This document shows positions 10,361-21,141 of a DNA stretch of 64,000 nucleotides, piece after piece. Numbering within the stretch: position 1 is the first letter of the stretch; each line of letters begins with the position of its first letter. The stretch is from Trichopria drosophilae (lineage: Eukaryota; Arthropoda; Insecta; Hymenoptera; Diapriidae). Made by a program: the position numbers and the translations under genes. The stretch spans positions 61,457,501-61,521,500 of the forward strand of contig CM059584.1 of NCBI GenBank assembly GCA_030407085.1, written 5' to 3'. The notes under the pieces are model-generated. The model was not told the DNA's origin. It did no database searches and saw only the letters and a program-made list of their open reading frames with translations.

Positions 10361-11789
10361 ATGATATTATTTATATTAATTATCTTATTGCATAATATAT
10401 CTAAATCGAAATTTATTTCGACTCAATTTCAGGAGCTGCGTGCCTCTCTATGGTTTACTGCAAGGGGAGGGGGAAATCCTGTACCCGAAATCGCGAAAGT
10501 CAAAACGAAAGAAGTTAAAAGTTTTAAATTGAATCTACCAATCTAACTTAACTTTTCCGGGAGATTTGCTATTAAACCGGAAAACGGAACAAAACCTCAA
10601 ATTTCGTTGAACTTAAACTTCGTTCCTCACTAGTGTGAAACAAATCAAAAAATTTTCTGAAGTTTCCTAAAATTAAATGGAATCTGGAAAACTGGATCAG
10701 AATTGACAAGAAAGCTTATTTTGATAAAAAGAATTCTAAGTTCCGTAACCGACTCTAATTAGTGAAATAATATTTAAGTTTCAAATTACTAAATATTATA
10801 GACGAGTCTCGAAAAATAACTGGAAAAATACGTTATTTATTTCCCGGTATTTTCGGATATTAATTATCCCAGGGACGACAGTATTTATTTAGGCCAACGT
10901 GATTATCGGCCCGTAGGGGGATACGGGGGGAGACCATAGAGAGAATAATAAATGCTGAAAAAGTAAATACAAGTATACATTCGTATTATTCATGCAACGA
11001 ATTATTATTACAATCATAAATCCATATAGCAATATTCAGGGAGATTGATTGGGAAGAAATGTAAACAAGGTCGTTCCCGAGAATTTCTCGGAATACGCCG
11101 AAAAGAAATCTATTGTTTCCTGACGCACGTTGCGGCTTTGTTATTGTTTACAAAGCTCACAACTAATTTACTGGAGATTAACTTTATTTATTTTCGAAGT
11201 TGTTTTCAATTTCTGAAAAGTGATTATCGTTAAGATATACAACTTCGAAATAATATCAAATAATTAATTATTTTCAAACGGTGCAAAATTCAAATTTGAA
11301 AATTTATTTATGCCAAAAAAAACACGACAAACGAGTTGAATTCAAACACCCACGAGAAAATATATTTTATAACTTCTAGAAATTCCAATTGATAATGCTT
11401 TTATTCCTCGATTACTATTCCATAATACCCGGAATCGTTTCGGGACAACAGTGCAGACGTCGTATGACGTCACGCTATTTCCAGGACAACTTTTGGGCTC
11501 GGACTTGTGACTGGAGGGAGAGGAGTAGCGAGGGAATCTGAAGGACGGGAAAGGAAACACATAAAATACAATGATCTATATTATTAATAATTATTCTTAT
11601 TACTACTTTATTATTAATAACTAATTCTCACGCCAAGGAAGAAAAAAGAGGGGGCGCGCACAACACACTCAGAACTGAAAAACGCGAAACTCAAACGAAC
11701 TTCTCCGGCGAACTTCCCCGATACAAATTTCCACTTTACGCGAAACACAAAAAATTTGTTCACAATTTTTGGGAAATCTTTTTAGATTA
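9714..11789. other. Long 5' leader of the Ty3/gypsy element
   Basis: About 2.1 kb separates the primer-binding site from the gag ATG. It contains A-rich runs (9946-9984), a G9 run near 10117, a (TA)n tract and AT-rich DNA. No supported gene was seen. Leaders of this length are unusual but occur in insect gypsy elements; part of it may be a later insertion. Confidence 0.6.
10304..10358. repeat. (TA)n microsatellite
   Basis: About 27 uninterrupted TA units lie in the element leader. They account for the alternating Ile-Tyr shadow frame on the minus strand. Confidence 0.95.
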
Positions 11790-11807
11790 TCCCCACCAGG
11801 GATGCCA
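11790..11807 (-). other. Primer-binding site of the Ty3/gypsy element
   Basis: Two bases inside the end of the 5' LTR (…ATTACA-AA), the minus strand reads TGGCATCCCTGGTGGGGA. The leading TGG pairs with a tRNA CCA end, and position and spacing are standard. I could not assign the tRNA species with certainty. Confidence 0.8.
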
Positions 11808-11809
11808 TT

Positions 11810-12504
11810 TGTAATCCCCTCCTCGGAAGGGGGAAACGAAAATAAATTTTTGTTTATGCAAGGGTTTTTGCAAGACCACTGTATTTTCCGTAAATGCGAT
11901 ACAATATTTTAACAATTACAGATGGCGCGGGCTCTAATCGCGCTACGGGGATCGTTACTTGGAAAATAACCGGAGAAAGATACAATTGCGCGAACACCAA
12001 AAAAAGGAGGAGAACGGGGGAGTCGCGTAAGAAAGGTGGCCCCATGGGCGACTTACTGGTCGCTGAACACTTCGTCGGGGGCGATGCAGGTCCCTAACGT
12101 ATGGTGTCCTCCGTGGCAGGCCGGGATCGTCGTCTTCGGTGAGGGTATGGAGGGGCTCGTTCCCTGGGGCGCGTCCGCCTCCGGTTGGTGGGGCTCCTCG
12201 TGGTTGGGGATTTAATCCTGCACCCCACGTCACACGTACACTTTGAATCAATCCGCTAGACGTTTCACTGTCCGACTCGCGTCTTGTAACACTCAATGAG
12301 GACTGTACTAAAATTCTCTCGACTGCTCGAATGACTTCTGCGAACTGCTTCGAAGCGCGATCGTCCGCTTCTTCCATGCTCCTCGAGTGGCGCCACCTCG
12401 GGGCCTGATGTCGGGGTGATCCGTAGAAGGGGGGAGAAGCGCGACGGCCGCGTCGCCTGCTCGTACCCATTTCTCCTTCCGAGAGGGAGAGAGAGAGATA
12501 CTCT
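11810..12504 (-). repeat. 5' LTR of the Ty3/gypsy element
   Basis: This is the partner of 333-1027. It carries the same open frame and the same (GA)n end. The sequence agreement stops abruptly at tactct, four to five bases before the TIR of the neighbouring MITE. Confidence 0.92.
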
Positions 12505-12507
12505 TCG

Positions 12508-13417
12508 TTTTCTGCGAAAATAGAATTTGGAAAAATGTACACGTTAAAAACTACGAACGTTAATTTAGCGCTAGAATTTTCGAGAGCGCGCGTCTTTGTT
12601 TCTCCGTCCGGCTCGCTGTATACCCGGTGTCGAGAAGGAAACGCCGACTTTTTAATAAAAAAATTAATTATTATTGAATATTTAGATTGCGTTGTATAAT
12701 ATTATATAATTTATTGTCGTACTTTATAGTTGAAATAATGTAATGTAATATTAAAAGATCAGTATAACAGTTTATACCATTAGTTTTAAATAAATGTTAT
12801 AAAAATATTTGTAAACTTTACAGTGCAAAAATTATTACAGGTATAGTCACGTTAGTTTGCATATGTATTCCACTTATAATAAATACAACTACATAAATAA
12901 TTTTTTTTTGTAAATAGGCATGAAATGTTGCCCTCAAAATCATATTGATATATTTAATGCAATAAAGATGTAACAGACATTTTGTAACATCTAAAATAAT
13001 AATTATTGAAGAAATTGTAATTATCGATATCATAATATCATGATGAAGCCATCAGTTCTCACAATAATTATTCAGTTTCAGACACAATAACAATTCTATT
13101 TGGAATCTCCAGTAAAAAATCGATGTATTGTATTCTATGTATACATTAGATTACAATAAAATTATATTTTTAATCTTATATAATCTTGTACTGCAAGCAA
13201 CATAAATTTTAAATATATAAATTCATTAAAAACATAAAAAAAAGCAATGCGTAATAATGATATACCGCTCCGCAGGTAACGTCCACATTTTCAACACCTG
13301 GTATATAGCGAGCCGGACGGAGAAACAAAGTCGCGCGCTCTCGAAAATTCTAGCGCTAAATTAACGTTCGTAGTTTTTTAACTGTGTACATTTTTCCAAA
13401 TTCTGTTTTCGCAGAAA
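12508..13417. mobile_element. 0.9-kb non-autonomous TIR element (MITE)
   Basis: Inverted arms of about 130 bp lie at roughly 12509-12640 and 13280-13417. They share TTTCTGCGAAAA, GGAAAAATGTACAC, the TTAATTTAGCGCTAGAATTT block and TTTCTCCGTCCGGCTCGCT. The interior is AT-rich and non-coding. The arms are about 90% identical by eye. A short ttc-rich motif flanks both ends, but no clear target duplication could be fixed. The superfamily is not recognised. Confidence 0.85.
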
Positions 13418-13425
13418 TCTTCTTC

Positions 13426-15680
13426 AACTCTTTCTCTACAATGCTACAATTTGAGTTTTTCATTTCCGTAAACTTCGCTCGACTCCCCAAGCGTTTGAAA
13501 AAAAAATTGTCATGAATACCGTTGCATCGTGTTTACATATGCCTGTATTAAGAAAAAAAGAAATTGAAATTGTTTAACCTTCTATTCGTTTTTGTATTAC
13601 TATATTGTATACGTAGTTAAAATTTCAAGTCGTTTCGTTGGATAGTTTACGAGATATCGTGATATATAATTAAAAAGTTGTGAATTAGCGGCCGGTGACA
13701 TTTTTCAGTTTTTAATTATTTCCTAAAAAAGTTGAAGTCGAATTAAAAAATGTTAAATGTAAACATTGTTCCGCTTGAAATTCTCTATATAGTGGTATTT
13801 TTTTCAATTCGATTTTTCGAAGTCGAATTTTTTTGTCTGACTCCTGTCTGTTGCTACTGGCTTCGAGCGCTTAACCGGTTTTTCTTCCCTGAGCCTCAAT
13901 TATTTCCAAAAAATAAACATTTTTTTAAATTTATCTGAATTTTTCAGAGTAAAATTATTTCAGAATTCCCGTTTGAAATAAAGAAATCTCCAGATTTCAA
14001 CTTTGAAATATGCGTTTTCATATGTCGAAAATCGAGGTAAAAGCATTGCTAAAACATTTTGTTTTTGGGAAATTTTGTCTAAAGTTCATATTTTTCAAGA
14101 AAATAAATTATTACTTTTGAAATCTAGAAAAGTAAACATTTAAATTTATTTTCTTGAAAACTATAAACTTCAGCCAAAATTTACCAAGAACAAATATCTC
14201 TTAGATGTGGTCAAGGAATACTCTCAAATTTAAAAAAATTTTTTAAATACTTTTTTTTTTTTAATTTTGATTCTGCGAATTTCTGAAAAATTAAAAATTG
14301 TAACGATACATTTTGAAAAAATGGAGGATATTCTTTGGCTCATTCTAAAACATAATTGTTTTTATAAATTTTTCTCTAAAGTATTTTAAGAAAAAAAAAT
14401 GCTGAAATTTTTAAAAGAAATTTGACAATGCGGTGGCCATTTTGGATCTGTCATCAAAAATTTCAAATATGTACCAGTGTATCTTTTGAGTACAACTATG
14501 GAATACACTCGTCCAAAACATTTTAGGTATTGCACATTTTTTCAAGAGTTCTCAGCGCCATTCGAAAGAGCGACCCTGAAAATAATTAAACCAAGTGCCT
14601 CCGATTTAGGAAATAAGCGTTGAATATTGAGTAAAAATTCTGTGCATTAGGGCATTAATGGCTTTAGCGATTAATGACCGTTCGCAATCCTTACCATTGA
14701 ATGAGTACATATATAATCAAGAACAGTGGGTGTCCGTCTATTTTAACTTTATAACAAATTTTCTGCACAAGTTATACGCATTTTACAGAAATTTTACAAT
14801 AATTATTTAAACAATGATTCCGTCGCGTATCGTAATATATTTTTTTCCCGACTTCACCGGAATGACCACATTCTGCGTCAGCAATGCGGGACGAAAGTAA
14901 CTGATTACGCCGGGGCGTCTCCGCGCATGCGCACTTCGGTTCCATTACTCCCTTAGGAAGGGAAGTGTGACGTCAGAGGGAGTAATGAGCGTGGTCGGTG
15001 GAGCATTCCAGTGAATGCGGGGAAAAAATAGCGTACGCCTCACGGGAGGAAAGCCCACGATCCTCGTGGAGGGGGTGCCCTCGACTCTCGGGCAGCAAAC
15101 CCCCCACTGGAAATCCCGCGCTTTCTTCCCTTGAAGGATAATATACTATTTTGATTCAGTGTGCGTAATGTGCTCCTGTACACACTTTTGACGTTTTTGG
15201 AACGCACGTTACACACGCTGGAATAAAAAAATATTGTTCGGCACATGTGCGAAACCTCTCCTTCAGCTCGGGCCGCAACCCTCACATTCGTTAAAAAAAA
15301 CTTTCTCGCATTTGTATCAAAAAGTACTATTTTTTAAAGACGTGCGCTAAGCGCGTACTAGGCGCACAGGTTTCACTTTGCACACAGTTTTCTGCGCACG
15401 CTAATTTACAGTGAGTGAATGTTGTACTTTGCGCACGGAAAACAGAAGCACGCGTCTTATCGAAGCGCATTTTCTATGTATGTGTGCTCGGATGTTCGCC
15501 GATAATGTGACGCTTCGAATTTTTCCCCGACAATGAAGCATCTCCTGCTCCTATTGGCTGACTTTGATGATGAATAATTTGAAAATGCTACTTTCCTGAA
15601 ACTTTTTTCAAAGGAAAAAGTTGCTTGGAATTTTATCAAAAATCCACCGTTTCCTTCTGGGTTTCCATTGGAGAATCACC
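13426..15680. other. AT-rich intergenic DNA, no gene seen
   Basis: Only short open frames are present. 13430-14880 is low-complexity AT-rich sequence with A/T runs. The CpG-rich part at 14900-15290 contains a hairpin with a CRE-like site (listed separately) and a short GC-rich frame that I do not recognise. Confidence 0.5.
14943..14987. promoter_or_regulatory. CRE (TGACGTCA) inside an 11-bp-arm inverted repeat
   Basis: CATTACTCCCT at 14943-14953 is the exact reverse complement of AGGGAGTAATG at 14977-14987. The 23-nt spacer contains the palindromic CREB/ATF site TGACGTCA at 14968-14975. The surrounding DNA is CpG-rich compared with its neighbours. It may be promoter DNA of a mobile element; no transcript start is evident. 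Confidence 0.45.
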
Positions 15681-15685
15681 CTATA

Positions 15686-16316
15686 CATGGTGTCCCATTT
15701 TAAGTGTCCACCCCAAATATCTTGAAAATAACGCGTTGTACAAAAAAATGTTTCAGACAAAAGTTACAAGATTTTTTCTGGGTAATTTAACGGCGACCTT
15801 TATTCGACCTTGGCCATGACCTTGAAGGTCATATCAAGGTCAAATTCAATTTTTTTAAATGGGAACCCCCATTTTTTATTGCAGATTTGGAAAGAGCAGG
15901 AAATTTTACGTTCAGGTACAACCTTGTCCACGTCCGGGACAACGACCTTCAAGATCTTTTCAAGGTTAAAGTTGTTTTTTTTAACGGGAATCCCATATTT
16001 TATTGTAGATTTGGAAAGAGTTGACAGTTGACGTTCAAGTATGACCTTAAGGGTATCCTGGATCACGACATTCCAGGTCATTCGAAGGTCAAAGTTGTTT
16101 TTAACGGGATCCCCTAGTTTTTTACTGTGGTTTCGGAAAAAGCTGAAATCTGAATCGTACTGCAAGTACTTTTTTTTCGTTGCATGTATGCTGTTCGTAT
16201 TACTAACGGTAACTCCGTAAAAAGAGGGATAAATCTAAGAATAACCTTCAAGTTTGCAAGACCAGCGAAAAAGACATGACTTTTATTAGATTCTTGCACT
16301 TATTTTGAAAACAGCA
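15686..16316. repeat. Left TIR of the mariner-type element
   Basis: This is the reverse complement of 17308-18016 apart from scattered differences. It includes several copies of the palindrome-like ttgaccttgaaggtca motif, which may be subterminal transposase-binding sites. Confidence 0.88.
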
Positions 16317-16494
16317 AACCTTATAAATAATGTATCCAACTAAAAATTTAGCACGTGAATTTCTGTACAGAAATGTTTTACGGGGAGTAACCTATCAAGA
16401 ACGTGTACCGCCGGCATTAGCATTACCCGATGTGCACCACGGGGAGGAAGCACGGTCGGATTTTACACATCATTTGGTCTTGAGATGGGCCGAT

Positions 16495-16560
16495 TGTGTG
16501 TGTTGTGCGTGTGCGCGTCGGCGTGTGCGTGTGCCTGTGCATGTGCATGTGCATGTCCAC
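16495..16560. repeat. Degenerate (TGTGCA)n / GT-rich microsatellite
   Basis: The sequence runs gtgtgtgttgtgcgtgtgcgc and ends in repeated atgtgc units. It interrupts the transposase N-terminal region and is probably a slippage expansion after inactivation. Confidence 0.8.
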
Positions 16561-16562
16561 CT

Positions 16563-17216
16563 AATGAAATTGTAGATATAATTCGTCAAATTGGTCGAGG
16601 TGAGGATAATTATTCGCTAGCAGCCCGCTTTTATGCTGCAAAATGTCTGAACATGCGTCATCCTATTAGAAAGTCTACAAAAAGATAAGGTATAAAAAGC
16701 ACCAGAGCTGAGAGCGGAAGTCTAAAAAAGAGAGCGACGAAAATCAGGTGCTGGTGAAGAAATATCTGCAGCTCCTGTAACATCTACTAGTGTATATCCT
16801 CATATCTCAACCAGAGAAATCGAAAAACGTCAGGGTATTCTAAAATCGACGGCCAATCGATTTCTGAAAGCTCAAAAATTCCATCCATATCACATTCACA
16901 TGCTTCAAAAATTAGAAGAGGCTGATTATCCTCGACGTTTAGCTTTTTGCAATTGAGTGCAAGGACTGGTGGAAGCATTTGTTAAAATAGTACTGTTCAG
17001 CAATGAAACCACCTTCACCAATAGAGATGATGTTAGTAGGCATATTATGCATCATTATACAGATTCTGAACCCCACTGGAAAAGACATAAAAAGTTTCAG
17101 CTTACCAATACTAATCGCTTAACGTCGGGGTTGACATTGTGGATCATTACACTGTGGGACCATATTTCTTTGAGGAACATTTAAATGGTAATAACTATGG
17201 ATACATCTGCTGGTAG
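16563..17216 (+). pseudogene. Mariner/Tc-type DDE transposase remnant
   Basis: Three pieces follow in order. 16563-16687 holds an N-terminal piece (SLAARFYAAK…). From about 16785 a helix-turn-helix-like piece has ISTREIEKRQ and QKFHPYHIHMLQKLEEADYPRRL. Then the catalytic region has VLFSNETTFTNRDD, matching the usual D-E-x-F-T pattern except that the first catalytic Asp reads Asn. A TGA at about 16955-16957 replaces the Trp expected after FCN. A frameshift near 17128 then leads into GPYFFEEHLNGNNY. The third catalytic residue is not seen. Similar proteins (STREIA…FHPYH…GPYFFE.LNG) are common in insect mariner-like families. The copy is inactive by nonsense, frameshift and truncation. Confidence 0.8.
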
Positions 17217-17307
17217 ACGTGCTTGATGGTTTACTAAAACATTTTTATAGAGAAATTTATGTGCTACTTTTTTTGAAAACATTATTTATCCATCATTACG
17301 TAGATTT

Positions 17308-18016
17308 GCTGTTTTTAAAATAAGTGCAAGAATCTAATAAAAGTGATATCTTTTTCGTCGTTTTTGCAAAATTGAAGTTTATTGTTACATTTACCCCTTT
17401 TATAGGATTACCTTTAGTAATACGAACAAAATACATGCAATGATGAAAACAGTTTTTGTACGATTCAATATTTGACAATATTTAGCGACTTTGAATATTT
17501 TATCATCTGAAGGTTACTATAGCATATTATAAACTATCATGTAGGACATAAAATATCCCGTTCTTCCTAAATCCACAATAAAAAATAGGGATTTACATTA
17601 AAAAAACAACTTTGACCTTGGAATTACCTCGAAGGTCGTGGATCAGGAATGGTCATTGTCATACTCAAACGTCAACTATCAACTCTTTCCAAATCTACAA
17701 TAAAAAATGGAATTCCCGTTAAGAAAACAACTTTGACCTTGAAAAGATCTTGAAGGTCGTTGTCCCTGACATGGACAAGGTTGTACCTGAACGTAAAATT
17801 TCCTGCTCTTTTCAAATCTGCAATAATATATAGGGGTTCCCATTTAAAAAAATTGTGTTTGACCTTGATATGACCTTTAAGGTCATGGCAAAGGTCGAAT
17901 AAAGGTTGCCGTTAAATTGCCCAGAAAAAATCTTGAAACTTTTGTCTGAAACATTTTTTTGTACAACGCGTTATTTTCAAGATATTTGGGGTGGACACTT
18001 AAAATGGGACACCCTG
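17308..18016. repeat. Right TIR of the mariner-type element
   Basis: This is the inverted partner of 15686-16316. It ends GGGACACCCTG followed by TA. Confidence 0.88.
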
Positions 18017-18019
18017 TAT

Positions 18020-18800
18020 ATAGTATCACCTCTTTTTACAACCTGTCAGGAAGGGGCAATACATGAATTTATTATAATATTACTTTATCACAAAAATGTC
18101 TATTCACAAAAAAAAAAGAAAACACGTACATCTATTTTCGCACGGGGTTACATGTCGTAATTGAAAGCGACACTTATTGTTCGGAACGCGATGACCAGGC
18201 ACTGGGTTTCGTGGGTTCGAAGCCACTCTACGGCGGCGCTTCTTTCGAAATGACCGGGAATTGGGGTCAAATTCCCGCAGGGTTTTGCGGCGTCTCCTTC
18301 CGAATAGATTTCGGACCAAGAAAATGGCGAAGTTTACTCACGGTGTGTCGACGGCTGGGTCCGGAGCAGTTGCTGGTGCGGTGTCGGTTGACGGCTGCTG
18401 GGAGGCACCTCTTCACGTGTACCTGTGGTGGCGTCCTGTCCTGGCTCCAATGGCGGAACGGTTATTCACTTCGAAATCTATTTACGGTCGTGGAAAACTG
18501 TCGGAAGCACACAGGATTGCGACGTGACTTCGCCGAGAGACTCACGGAGAATAGAATACGCTGGTACGAGATGGTGCGCCTTCGTGCCCGCGCATGCTCG
18601 CCAGCGCGGCTCACGCGACGGAGGTGGCGCGGCATCGGTGCCGATCGGCCCGACTCGGAGGGCCTACGGATGCATCGTCTCCGGGGTACTGGTACTAGCG
18701 CTGAAAAGTGCTCCTTGTCTTCCCAGTTTCTGGATCGTCTCGGCCTAGGCGTATAGGACAAGAAGATTCGTCCTATCCGCGCATGAGAGAGAGAGGGAGA
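18020..18800. other. GC-rich stretch of unknown nature
   Basis: 18170-18770 is distinctly GC-rich, and a frame of 181 codons (18211-18756, +) is open, but its composition is that of random GC-rich DNA and no domain is recognised. A gggttcgaagcc phrase near 18208 resembles a pol III B box, without a convincing A box. The stretch may be the body of a SINE or LINE insertion. Confidence 0.35.
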
Positions 18801-18802
18801 GA

Positions 18803-18858
18803 GACTGACTGACTGACTGACTGACTGACTGACTGACTGACTGACTGACTGACTGACT
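18803..18858. repeat. (GACT)n tail of the LINE
   Basis: About 14 perfect GACT units directly adjoin the LINE 3' UTR, with a (GA)n run beyond. Confidence 0.95.
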
Positions 18859-19044
18859 TTATTTTGGCTTGAGGAATTACCTCTTGGGTCAATCAGTAAA
18901 AGAGCATACATAATAAAACTTAAGACTAGAGTAAATATAGTAAACAATAGAGATTTATAATAGAAAAGCGCAGTTTAACAATAGCTAAGCGTAATAAAGC
19001 GAAAAAAAGGAATACAAACTTAGTAACTAACAGGCAGAAAAATA

Positions 19045-19800
19045 CTAAATTGATCTAGTGAATACTCTTGTACAGTACACGCACATCGAAGCAATTAGGT
19101 AAGAAGCTCTCGATACGGTCCGGATTAATAAATAATTTTTTAATTTAAATTTAAACGAGTTCAGACTAATGCTGTTTCGAATATCATCGGGAAGATCATT
19201 CCATAGCCGCGTGGAAGTGACAATAAAAGATTTTGCATACGATTGTAATCGATGAGTCGGTACACGAAGTTGCAACATAGAGCCAGGTCGGAGTGCTCTG
19301 GACGCGGTTACTATGCGCCACTGGTAACAATCGTACAGATATTGAAGGACGCGAGTGGTCCGAATCTTATAGGTAAGGATCCCTATTAAGTACAGCCGAC
19401 GCGATTTGGTCGAGAGCCAGTTTAGTTTATTTCGGAACGGAGTAACAATACCATATAATAACAATATAATAACGCAGTAGAATAACATAAAAAATAAAGC
19501 GAATTCCCGCGTTGAACATACGTTCTACTTTGATTTTCTGAATGACATTAATGTCATTGTAGACAGCGCAGCAGTAGTCGAAGTAGGGTAAAATCAGTGA
19601 GGAAACAAGGTTTTTCCGAACGTCTGTTGGAAGTAAAGCCCGGTAGCTGGCGTAAAGTGGAGAAAACTCTATTAGACATTTTAACGAGGTGGTTCTTCCA
19701 TGAAAGCGTCGCATCGAACTCGAGACCTAAGTTCTTCACCGATTTGACCCACGGTATTTCCGTGTTGTTGATAACGATAGGAGTGATCGAATCAAGATTA
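19045..19800 (-). pseudogene. LINE reverse transcriptase, thumb/C-terminal part
   Basis: Successive minus-strand frames carry KNLGLEFDATLSWKNHL, LPYFDYCCAVYNDIN, RNKLNWLSTKSRRLY and VPTHRLQSYAKSFIV…TRLWNDLP. This is the conserved order seen downstream of the RT palm in Jockey/CR1-type LINEs. The YADD catalytic box lies upstream and is missing because of 5' truncation. At least two frameshifts split the remainder (near 19450 and 19680). It cannot make a functional enzyme. Confidence 0.85.
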
Positions 19801-19804
19801 AGAT

Positions 19805-19809
<5 letters not shown>

Positions 19810-19868
<59 letters not shown>
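19810..19868. repeat. (GA)n microsatellite
   Basis: Nearly 30 GA units lie at the 5' truncation point of the LINE. Confidence 0.95.
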
Positions 19869-20454
19869 GATGCGCGGGGCAGCCCGAGGTCCATTCCTCA
19901 GGAACTCCCTGCGCATACTGAGGCACTGCAGGTGGGGGGAATCTAGTGGAGGCGCGCTCCGGCGTGACCTGCCGTCCTCCGGGGGACAGAGATAAAGGAT
20001 GTGGCGGATATTTTACCGTCAAAGCGACCGCTAGAAGCTTCCGCGTGACTCGGACAGATGGCGCGGAGTTTTGTACGCGGTTCGGTAAGAGTGCGCCGAT
20101 CTGTGACTTATCATGTCACAATAGGATGTATAGGGTGTTGCATGATAAGAATTTGGCGCGAGAGCGACCGCTCCTTTTAATAAAAAAAATAAAAGAAATG
20201 AATGTGTTGTATTACGGAAATAGTATATTGCTTGTATACATTCCTGTCTAATTGAATTTTTTGCTGCTCATTAATTATGCTTGATACTCTCACTTCAATA
20301 CTAGCGATTATTTTATCGATGGCTATTTCTGCTTTATTTACAATTTCAAACGAATATTTATCGGCCGGGACATTTTACATCAGTTAATTTTATAAAACCA
20401 ATTGAGATTTGAATTGAAGGGGGTATTTCGTTTGTTACGGAATTTCGAGTTCGA
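19869..20454. other. Unassigned DNA, GC-rich then AT-rich
   Basis: 19869-20110 is GC-rich with no convincing frame; 20110-20454 is AT-rich. No gene or repeat was recognised. Confidence 0.4.
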
Positions 20455-20805
20455 CCGTTTTTAATTATTTAGTTATAATCCTGATATTCGTCGGTCTAAG
20501 TATGTAAAAAATATAAAAGAACTGAAAAGACGAATTGAGTAAATATTTATTAAAAACCAAGGTGTAAGGAGGAAGCTGGTTTTATGATAGAGTTGAAAGT
20601 ATAAGGGTCGAATTAAATAATTTCAATGTAGAAAATAATAGACTGAAATTTATTCGGGAGAATTGTATTCTTAATTTTACTTCCTCCTATTAACCCGATT
20701 TTTAATAAATATTTAGATATTTCGCCTTTTCATTTCTTTTTTATTTGTTATTATTTACACCTATAAACCGATAAATATCAAGACTAACTAATTACTTAAA
20801 AACGA
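20455..20805. mobile_element. Small foldback/MITE with diverged ~110-bp arms
   Basis: The left arm (about 20455-20585) and the reverse complement of 20670-20805 share TGATATT(C/T), GAAAAG(A/G)CGAA, TAAATATTTATTAAAAA and AGGAGGAAG in the same order. Identity is roughly 75% by eye. It is non-coding. Confidence 0.65.
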
Positions 20806-20841
20806 ACGATAACACTAAATATGTAAACTGGCTGTTATGGT

Positions 20842-21141
20842 GACCAGGAGTGGCTACTTTAGTGACAACTGCCTACTTTGATGATGGCCAACTTTACATT
20901 TTGGTGTAAAGTGTCCATTTCTGTGACTATACAACATGTGTCATGGAAATAACAATCGCGATGTAGGCGTATCCTGGGTCTGTTAGGTAAGGATCGTATT
21001 TACGAGGGGTTTGCCCCCCCCCCCTCCCAACACGCTTTGTCTGATTTCGATAACGGCGGTAGGTCGCTGCCGCTACGCGCGATTCCACCCGTTGTCACCA
21101 ATATAGCCACTTTATAGTCAATCACCAAAGTAGCGATTTGA
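20842..21141. mobile_element. Short TIR element with tggctactttagtgacaa ends
   Basis: The phrase tggctactttagtgacaac near 20852 recurs inverted near 21088-21120 as gttgtcacca…tagccacttt, with a second related pair (ctactttgatgatgg / caatcaccaaagtag). The element is about 300 bp and non-coding. It contains a C13-like run near 21015. Confidence 0.55.

Larger units (their letters stand above)
333..12504 (-). mobile_element. Ty3/gypsy LTR retrotransposon, nearly full length
   Basis: The element reads on the minus strand: 5' LTR (11810-12504), primer-binding site, long leader, gag, protease, RT-RNase H-integrase, a 2.9-kb non-coding 3' region, and 3' LTR (333-1027). The LTRs are the same length and differ at about four sites in 695, so the insertion is young. 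The domain order PR-RT-RH-IN is that of Ty3/gypsy. The coding frames are interrupted three times: gag near 8222, a TAA at 6893-6895, and integrase at the C12 run near 4858. No env-like frame is visible. No target-site duplication is recognisable: the flanks are cctat on the left and tcgtt on the right. The 5' LTR ends four bases before another transposon. Either the right LTR was truncated or the element was rearranged after insertion. Confidence 0.93.
15686..18016 (+). mobile_element. Mariner-type transposon with very long TIRs
   Basis: The ends read CATGGTGTCCC and GGGACACCCTG and are flanked by TA on both sides (15684-15685; 18017-18018), as in Tc1/mariner elements. The arms are long: 15686-16316 (631 bp) and 17308-18016 (709 bp), each holding repeated tgaccttgaaggtc-type phrases. 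A broken transposase lies between them. The arms have diverged by substitutions and small indels, so the copy is old and inactive. Confidence 0.88.
18803..19811 (-). mobile_element. 5'-truncated LINE (Jockey/CR1-like) with (GACT)n tail
   Basis: The minus strand carries the C-terminal part of a reverse transcriptase ORF, then a 3' UTR with a short hairpin and a tail of about 14 GACT units (18803-18858). The 5' end stops at the (GA)n tract near 19812. A tail of short tandem repeats rather than poly(A) is typical of CR1/L2-like lineages. A second copy of the same 3' UTR lies at 30929-31200. Confidence 0.8.

Noticed and set aside
10173..10361. Minus-strand 62-codon ORF of alternating Ile-Tyr
   Set aside because: It is the translation of the (TA)n microsatellite.
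11790..11807. Assignment of the Ty3/gypsy primer site to one named tRNA
   Set aside because: The TGG start and position are convincing, but I could not match the rest to a tRNA 3' end with confidence.
18211..18756. A 181-codon protein gene
   Set aside because: GC-rich DNA gives open frames on both strands here; residue use looks random and no motif is present.
19554..20022. Leu-Ser repeat proteins
   Set aside because: They are translations of the (GA)n/(CT)n tract.
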